From: Bugula neritina | Lineage: Eukaryota > Bryozoa > Gymnolaemata > Cheilostomatida > Bugulidae | NCBI GenBank assembly: GCA_964035545.1 | Contig: OZ037771.1 | Location: 3,461,128-3,525,127, forward strand | Direction: 5' to 3' | DNA length: 64,000 nt | Shown here: positions 12,545 through 21,500 of the stretch, piece after piece | Numbering within the stretch: the first letter of the stretch is position 1 | How the letters are laid out: every line of letters starts with the position of its first letter | The notes under the pieces: generated by a model | Database searches by the model: none | Seen by the model: only the letters and a program-made list of their open reading frames with translations | Told to the model about the DNA's origin: nothing | Translations under genes and position numbers: made by a program

Positions 12545-15500
12545 AGTGTGTGCATGTGTGTTTTTGCTCTCTCTCTGTGTTGAAGGTAGCTTATTATAAG
12601 AATTATTTTACCTTTGTAATCTTTTGATAGAAAATGGCTGAGTGGAATGTTCGAAAAATGTCTGATTTACATTATGAAGCAACTATTCCAGGGGTCAGTG
12701 TGCGACATTTCACCATGCATGAGCTAATTCAACAGTATTTTAGTAAGTAGCCATCTTGAGTATACACACACACACACACTCACGCACACACACACAGCAG
12801 TGTATGTCGCTATATTATGTAAATTGATTATTCATTTTAGTCTGCTGCAATGTGTTGTATTATGTTGCATTATATTGTCTTCTATTATATTTCATTTTAG
12901 ACCATCAGCCTAACATTAGATGCCCAAATGTCATACACATGTACCAGTCAATTCGCAAAGGGAGAAGGCGACTGAGCAGGTTAAGGAAAGACGATAACCG
13001 CATGTTTAAGCTCAACATAGAAAAGCTTGTGAAAGCTATGGCATCACTCATGAAATTTACAAAGGATAATATCGTGAATGACGGTTTGATTTTAAACTTG
13101 GCACTTTTTTGCTACTCACTCTCTGCTCATCTGTTTGTTGTATGTGTGTCTTTTGCTATGAAGAGTCTTCTGTGTAGCAATATTCACGTGTCCTCTTTGG
13201 TTCTTCTAGAATTACTCTGTAATTATATTCTCCAATCTCCAATACTTTACAGCAGGTATTGATCGCACTTTATTATAATCACTGCAGCAACCTGTTTATT
13301 AACCATTATAACCGCCAGTAAGTTATAATACAATATAATATTCTATTATATTATATTATATTACATAAAATAGTGTGTTGTAGCAAGCAGATGTAGAACG
13401 CACATATCAAAGCTTGACAGCCTTCACCTTCTTGACCAGGTAGCATCTGTTTTCTTGGAGTATTTTGAACTTTGAATACATGTAGTCTGACCCATTATTG
13501 TGTACTCATTTGACCTAAAAACATGTTGATATGCTGACCTAGTAATTTTTACACCCTGATCTAGTTGTATAGACTGTAAGGGTATGTTACTGTGTATTTC
13601 CTGACCTATAAATGTGTATAGTTTGCTTGAATTTGATAATATTTAAAGTCTGAAAAGCATCAACTGTTCGTAAATTGGCTTTTAATTCTTTTGCAATACA
13701 TAATATGTTCACATGCAACCAATGCTAGCAAGTTTTTGGTGCTTTTATTTTCATTTTTCTGTTGTAAGTTATAGTTTTTACTGTGCTGTATATTTTACAG
13801 TGAGGTTTTGTTTTGAAAAAGTAGGCTGTAATCTATATCCTAATTCACACCCTCTAGTTCATTATTTGGCACAACCTTCCAATAGACTTTCATAGAAACA
13901 CTTATATTGCAGCTGATGTCATTTCTCCCTGGATTGGTGTACATGAAGAACTCATTTGGTAAAAAATATTTTATTCCGGGAGCTCCTCTTCACGATAAAC
14001 TCACAGAGGAAATTAGTCTAGCATTTCATGACCTTGGCATTGAATATCATGATTTGTTGAGTGAGACAGACATTTTTGAATTTGACACGTTTTACCGATA
14101 CGTTCAAAACTTCTGCAGGTAAAAATAATTTTACTTCTTCAAAGCATCAATAGTGGCATTTCTAACTGAAAATTTTGCATTATTTTTATATTTAAATATT
14201 ATTACAGAATTTTATATGTTCAGTCTGGAGACCTGAACTAAATCGAACTCAACAAAACTGCCTTGTTGTGACGGCTAGCTGGTCAGTTCAACAACTTTTT
14301 CACTTTGCTGTAGATAAATGTACTGACTTAGAATGGAAATAAAATTCAGTATTTAAACCAAATCTTGTGTTAGAAACTTTATTGAAATGATTTTTGACAT
14401 GTTGCTTTTGATAAAGGTTTATTGCTTGAAAGGTGAAAATTAAAAAAAATATTTTATATGGTTTTTTTTTTACTTTGCTTCTAGTTCGGACTTTTGTATA
14501 GTTCAAATTTTGTCCTAGACAAATATTTTTAATTGAGATCACAGTTTTAAAATGTGATTTTATAATTTATTCGTTTTTATTCTCTTGCTAGTTGTGATTT
14601 TTATTTTTGGATTTGTATATATTTTTTCTAAATTGATTGCACAATGTACTTCCGAGAATAATGAAATGCATCTCTACTGTTGCACTTCATACTTTATACG
14701 ATGTTTCTTGTTTTATTCAGCAATTCACAGATTATTTAAAACATGGGAGAGAGCTCATAGAAAAAATGTTCTATGATGCTTGCTGTTTTAGACTATTCGA
14801 GGGTTTGAGTCAGTGTATGGAAAGAACGCTGACAAGTTTTGGAAATACTGCGTGTGGAAAAAGATGGCCGAATATGAGAACTTGGATTGAGACGTTGCCT
14901 TTGAGAGTATGCACCAAGGATGCTAGTGGTCTGATTATCAGCCCAGCAACAGTGGATGGTGAGACTTCTTCTACGTTATATATTACTCTTCTACGTTATA
15001 TATTACTCTTCTACGTTATATATTACTCTTCTTTGTTATATATTACTCTTCTATGTTATATATTACTCTTCTTTGTTCTTTAACAATAGGTAGATTTAAG
15101 TTTTTGATAGATACAAAAAATGCTACTGGTAAAGTAAGTTATAAGTATTAGGTCATCAGTGACATAGAAACGTTGTAAACAGTTGCACATCGGATAAACA
15201 TTTTAGACTAGAATCCGCTACACTGTAAACTGTTCAAAGGTATTGTTGGTGTTGCAATTTTGTTGTTTGTTGCAAAATAAACTTTAATATCTGTTTTTTA
15301 AATTAGACATGGTTTCTTGCAGGTAATAAATTTTGTAAACAACATAGATCTGTTTGAAATTAGTGGGTGGTACTTGAATCATTACTCAGCTCTGGGCTGT
15401 GAATATATACTTGAGTTCTGCACCTTGTACACTTGCACCCTCATCATGTCTAAGTTATATATCCAGTATTGAGATACGGTATCTGTTAATGTAGATGAAG

Positions 15501-18500
15501 ACAAAACACATGCACTTGTGTTTTCCATCTTTCTGTTGCAGTGTTGAGGTCAAATTTTGATCATATGTTTGGCTATGTTTCTTGCATTATTGACGAAGAA
15601 AGTATCTCTACGCCAGCAGCAGATACTGGTGGTAAGCTGAGTTTCTTTATATACGACAAACTTCTTGTTTTTGTCTAGCTTCTTCCTTTTTTACAGTGTA
15701 CGTCCTAATACCAATCTGTGTCCGTGTTGCAGGCACTAGCGGATGGCTGTTCCCCTGGGGACAGTGGACGTCGTGCTCTGCGACATGTGGTGAAGGAACT
15801 CAAACTAGGACCAGACATTGTATTGCTTCACCATGTCAGACTGAGAGTAGAGCCTGTTTCCAGGTACATTGCCCAGGTAAGAATAACATCGTCTCCATGC
15901 AGTTTTGGGAAATACGTGCTTACTGTGTGTAGAACATACAGAAGTTATGTGCGTACATTTTAATTTTTTGTTCCACGCAAAAGTAAACGACTAAGTTAAA
16001 AGCACTTTGTAATGATCTGCATTGCTAGCTCTATATCCATCTCAAGATTTCATGTGACACTCGCGCAAGTTTATAGTCGCCATTACTGTAAGAAACCACT
16101 GATGGAAAGGGTTTTTGTAAAAATGGGTTAAGGACTTATTTAAATGAGGCACAGGAGCAATTATGGCTGGATGCTTTTTCTAACATCATCAATAGCCTTT
16201 GCCTGGGCTTGAACCCATGACTTTGTGTTTACTAGGCAAACGCTCTAACCCCTAGACCATGGCTGCTCTAGGGGTTAGACACTGAAGAGTAAATATTTTT
16301 TAACAATGTATGCAATAAGCGTTGTGGAATTTGTTGTATCATTGATATATGTTATTTATCTTCAGTCGATCTTTTCTACGTGAAAACTAATGATTGGTTG
16401 ACTGAGTTTCAATGAGATTTTCCTACACCATCACATGTGTCAATAGCAACTCCAATCTATTATTGACAAGGCTAGCACAGCATTTTGAAAATTTCAAATA
16501 GTCTGTGTTTTAGAGAAAATCATAGCTAGAGATTTTTGTACTTGAGACTGTGGTACTTGAGACTGTGATACTTGATCCTGTCGTACTTGAGACTATAGTG
16601 GTGCGGTTTAAATACGTAAGAGAATTTTCTCTCTGGTTCAGACGCTTTTTGTGTTTATAGGACAAACTTTCAATGATTATTATGCCGATGCTACTAAAAT
16701 ATGTGATGTAAAAGGCTTTGTAAAGAAGATTGAGAAGACAATTTCTTCAGTACAGAAATGGAATGATAATCAACCATTGGACATAATGAAGATTGTAGAT
16801 GTAACTCAGACTATTGCCAAGTGAGTCACCATGTGCAGACAACTCTTATTAAAGTTGTAGATGCTCTTTAGTAAGCTAGTTATTTTGCATGTTATGTCAA
16901 CTGCTATATGGTATCATATATTAATATGTTTTTAATTGATGATTTATAATGCTTTTATTTCATCTCCTTAGTAATTTGCTTCAAATATCAAGTTTATCAT
17001 AAGGCTATTGCTCTAAAAAAATTTCTAATTTCTTTTACTTTTATAAAACTAAAATAAAGATAAATATGAGCTATAATATGTTTGAAAGGAATGCCTTTTT
17101 TATATGTTACTTATTTGATTTGTATTGATTTATCTTAATCTGCATTAATATGTAATGCTTTGTGTGAATTAATGAAACTTCTAGTTGTATAGATTTAAAG
17201 TAACTTTCTTCTAGCGCTACAACAGCTCCACTGAGATGTCTTGGCAAGAATCTCCACACGCACTGTGCAGCTCACAATATTGACCTTGGCCTTGGGTTAA
17301 GGCAGACATTGTCAGTCATCACCATGACGACACTAGGCATATTCAATGCACCAACCGCATCAGCTGATTACCGCAATACAAAGGTATGCGTGTGTGTTCA
17401 TTGAGAAATTTTATTTCAGCTCTCGGGTGAAAGTTTTATGCCTGACAGTCTTCATTTAATATTTTGTTTTTATTTTTTAAAATTTCAAATAAGTTTCGCG
17501 TTCCTTAACATTTGAGTGTAAAATAGTATTTAGTCGATATTGAGATTTTTCTGGGAGAAATTCAGTTTTCACATGCCAACTAAATTAATTTAATTCAGTA
17601 GGAAAAAAAATTCCAGACATTTTTTTTATTTCCAGTCATTCAACGCTAGTGACAGAGTAACGGTTGCGGTAGTTGGTGATCCACACGTCAAGTCCTTGAA
17701 GAATCAGAATGAGTTTGAAACGTGCAGTGAGTTGGAATACTTTGCCTCCCCTCCAGATTCTGAGGAGTTTGATATCTTAGATAGTTCAGCTGCCGGGGAG
17801 CTGGCCGAGAACGTCGAGGCGCTGGTAGCGGGTGAGAAGTCTGTCCTCCTTTCTAACGAGTATTATATACTCAAAGGAACTCTGGCTATATGGTCACGGC
17901 TCTCAGTTGGAAGTTTCTTTAACCAGGTTTGCTTTGTTACTTCTTTTAAATTAAAGAGAAGTGTTTTTAGAAATGATTAGTGAAAACTTTGCCAAATAAA
18001 GTTTTTGTCAATTGTCTCATAGCTTTTATTTTCTGACGCTTCAAGTCAGTTTTTTCAACTCAAACAAAATGCCACTTAAATATGTGACAGCTACTTTTAT
18101 GCTTACTATGTAGTGTAGACTATTAAAAACATTTGATTATAGATGAACAAATGGCATGTCGCTAATTTGCAGCTTATAAGTTTAATTTAGTTCAATTTGC
18201 GAAATATTAGTCAATTTTAAAATCTGTAGACACTCACAAAATAAGGTGATGGGGCTATGTCATTGCTGTATTCAGCTTTGGCGGTTTTGTTAATATTTAA
18301 AACATTAAAGCAAGCACGATTGTTGAAATATTTTATTTTGATTTGGGAAAAGTTGGCTTTAAACTATGCATTTATTTCAAGCTATACATTACTTTAAATA
18401 ACTTACTATCAAATAAGTTTGATCTGCATGTTTTTTATTTGTAGATAACTTTAATTGTGCCAGAAAAGTTTGGTGATGGAGACTCTGTGCCAGATGAATA

Positions 18501-21500
18501 CATCATGTATAGACATAATGCCACGAGTGACATAACAGCCCCTCAGTTTACACGAGTTCAGTACAGTACTGATGACGACAGTTTAATTAATGAGGCATTA
18601 GCTGGCACAAATATTGAGGTTTGATTGGTCGAATAAGCAGACAAGGTTGTCATGTTTTGTCTCATTGGAGGAAACTCAGAGTGAATAAGAAATATTATTT
18701 TGTTTTTTAAGGAAACCCATCGCAGAGAAACTATGGTTGTCAATCGTTATCTATCTCATCGGTGTTTTACGTCTTGAGGCGCCTGGGTTTATTCTTTTTA
18801 GTCTTTTAGAGATAACCAACTGTGACTTTCATCTTACGACACATTTACCTCTAATTAAACTTAAGCGACGTTAAAATATTGTGTTTGGCCTTGGCTCCGT
18901 GAGTTTGATTTTTTAATTGTTTAGGCAGCAAATAAGAAGTTTCACTTGAAGATTCGAGCAAAAGTTGTGAACTCAACTAACTTTGTTATTGTGGAAGAGA
19001 TGAACTCTGGAAGTATTTTTGGTTTTAGTAATCCTTCAAGGTTAGTGTTAAATCAGTTCTTTCTATGAAAGCAATTTTTTTATTCAAGTTAGAGTTGTCA
19101 ATAAAATAAATTTAAATTCTAAAAAGCATCATTCTTGTGTGTATAATTTCATTTATGTTAAACATAGCATATGAAATTAAATCAATATATATATGCTTAT
19201 GGAAGATTGTTTGGTGTGCATAGGTGATGTTGTAAATTTCTGTTAAGATAAGCATTGCTCTAGTGATTATTTCACTCTTCTCATCATTTTCAGGATTTGC
19301 TGAAAAACTTTGATTTATTAAAATTCATTGCTACTGTGTTTTCAACTACCAGGAATGTTACCAATGTCTATGTTCGGGCGGCCAGAGCTTTGCTTGAGCT
19401 CTCTACCGGACTTCTCATTGACGGGTGTCCAGACCCGGTGAACAAGACGGAGAGTATTGGCACATTGGGTGGACGGCGGCGACGTAAACGAGATACAAGC
19501 TGTAGTTCCTGTGACGGAGTGTCCCTGTGGCAACATTGCAACTATGACTGCGCAGTGGCAACGTCTGCAGGGTTTGCTTCTACAGTAAGCTTTCCTCACA
19601 CTCACCACCTTCTCTGGGGGAAACGCTCGTTCATTAAGAAATTTTATGTTTTAAATCTACTGCAATCATGTGACTTGAATGTTTTGACAGGCGCCACTTA
19701 TAAAGCTTTTCTGTGTTCATTGGCTTCAAACAACTGAAATCGAATTTACTTCCGGTGTGCTCAAATATATCGCTGTTTTGATTATTGTATAAAACCCCAA
19801 ACCCGATGTTGATTACGCACGCCCAAACTGATGGTTTAAAATTAATTTTTACTTCCAAAGTCACTCCATCAATCGTTTAATATACTAGAGTCTAAACATT
19901 TCCTTTTCTCATTGAAAAATACAGAAACTGGCCTTTCTTTGTATAGCAGTAGTTTTGTAGCAGTGGATTTACAATAAGTGTGAAGTTATAGAAATATTAC
20001 TTGTGTTATCTTTACAACAAGTGATCAAAGAGAATATGCATGAAATGTCTCACTAGACAGTATTTAAATTTAATTATATTTAGTTAAAGTTATCGTAACC
20101 TTACTGTTGGGATGTTTTTAGTTTAAGGTGTTCTTTTATATTTACCATATTTTCATCATCGTTTTAAGTCTTGAGAGCTTCACATATTTTTAGTTCATAT
20201 CCTCATGGGGTTTTCATCACACTTACCGACAAAATTGCCAGAAGTTTTTAGTGCCTAGACAATTTGGTATACTTGAAATATGCAGCCTGGCTTTTCTAAC
20301 AGCAATGGAGAGTTTATATTATAGTTTGAGTTTTATATATGTGCAAATAGAAGACGCAGGGTCTTACTATTCTACTTCACTGAAAATAAACATCTCTTGC
20401 AATTATTAGGAAAGAATTTTGTAAAATTTTGTGCATGCATGTTTTAATTCACTGTCACATTTATGACGGCTTGTTGTTCGCACTTATATTCAGGAAGCGG
20501 TATTGACTTATACTGCTGGAAATGTGTCGTCTGTTGTTCAATCGGCAACTGTAGATTCTACTCTGATTACGTCTGCTGTTGAAGAGTCAGCAGTTACATC
20601 AGTCCCACAAGATGATCAACTAGGTAAGATTAGCTTGTACTTTAGATTGTTATGTATTTCCTAGAGTTTTGTGTTGTTATCTGTTGTCTTTTAGAGTGTA
20701 ATTTTTGTGATCTCAAGTTTTTCTTAGAATCATTAATAAATTTTGACCTTAGTTTACCTTGACCTCAGTTTACTTTGACCTCAGTTCACCTTGACCTCAG
20801 TTTACTTTGACCTTAGTTCACCTTGACCTCGCTTTACCTTGACTTCAGTTCTTCTTTATACGTTATTGACTAACATTGCAACATTAGAATTACATGGTCT
20901 TTAACTTGATTTTGATAAGCAACATTGAAACTCACCATAGCTGGAGAAGAATCATGTTTTTTTAACAAACTTACTTTTTGTTACTATCTTATCATTTAAA
21001 ATTTAGAAGCACAGATCTTATTAAAATTATTTTGACAACATTCAGGAGCACTCACTTAGTGCTCATCCTGCACTCATTCAGTCCTTACTCAGTGCTCATT
21101 CAATACTCACTTAGTATTCATTCAGTACTCACTCAGTACTCACTCAGTACTCATTCAGTACCCATTCAGTACTCATTCAGTACTCACTTAGTACCTACTC
21201 ACTTAGTACTCACTAAGCACTCACTCTGTATTCAGTTGGTACTCATTCATTACTCTACTCATTCAGTACTCTACTTAACAAGTACTTTATTTTAGTCAGT
21301 ACATAGTAGGAATTATTGTCCGCAATATCTGATCTCATTTATCAGAGAAATATATGACTCAAAAAATTTAAATGTATGAAATTTGAAAACCCACACCACA
21401 TGACCTAAACACAAGATTTTGAAGCGTAGAAAATTTTAATCTGATTATGATCACAGAAAGTTTGTTCAGCTGATGAAACATGAGGCAACATGAAACATTT

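Larger units (their letters stand above)
7732..15631 (+). other. Gene A: unrecognised ~670-residue region between the two TSP1-RGM units
   Basis: About sixteen short exons encode a region I do not recognise. It looks mainly helical. Scattered cysteines (QACSF, RPCLTE, SLACPL, IRCPN, SRCRT, NFCR, DACCF, TACGK, RVCTK, VSCIID) and N-glycosylation sequons (NNSN, TNST) fit the secretory pathway. A basic patch KGRRRLSRLRK is encoded near 12958-12990 and could be a proprotein-convertase site. All internal phases agree except one: the exon ending at 14118 leaves phase 2 while the exon at 14721 reads in phase 0. A 10-nt micro-exon at 14208-14217 with its own AG and GT would fix this. No GDPH motif is present, so it is not a third RGM-like copy. 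It interrupts the otherwise tandem TSP1-RGM units. Confidence 0.6.

Noticed and set aside
14967-15075. CRISPR-like array (also the arrays at 51310 and 58490)
   Set aside because: Units are directly contiguous with no unique spacers, and the window is eukaryotic.
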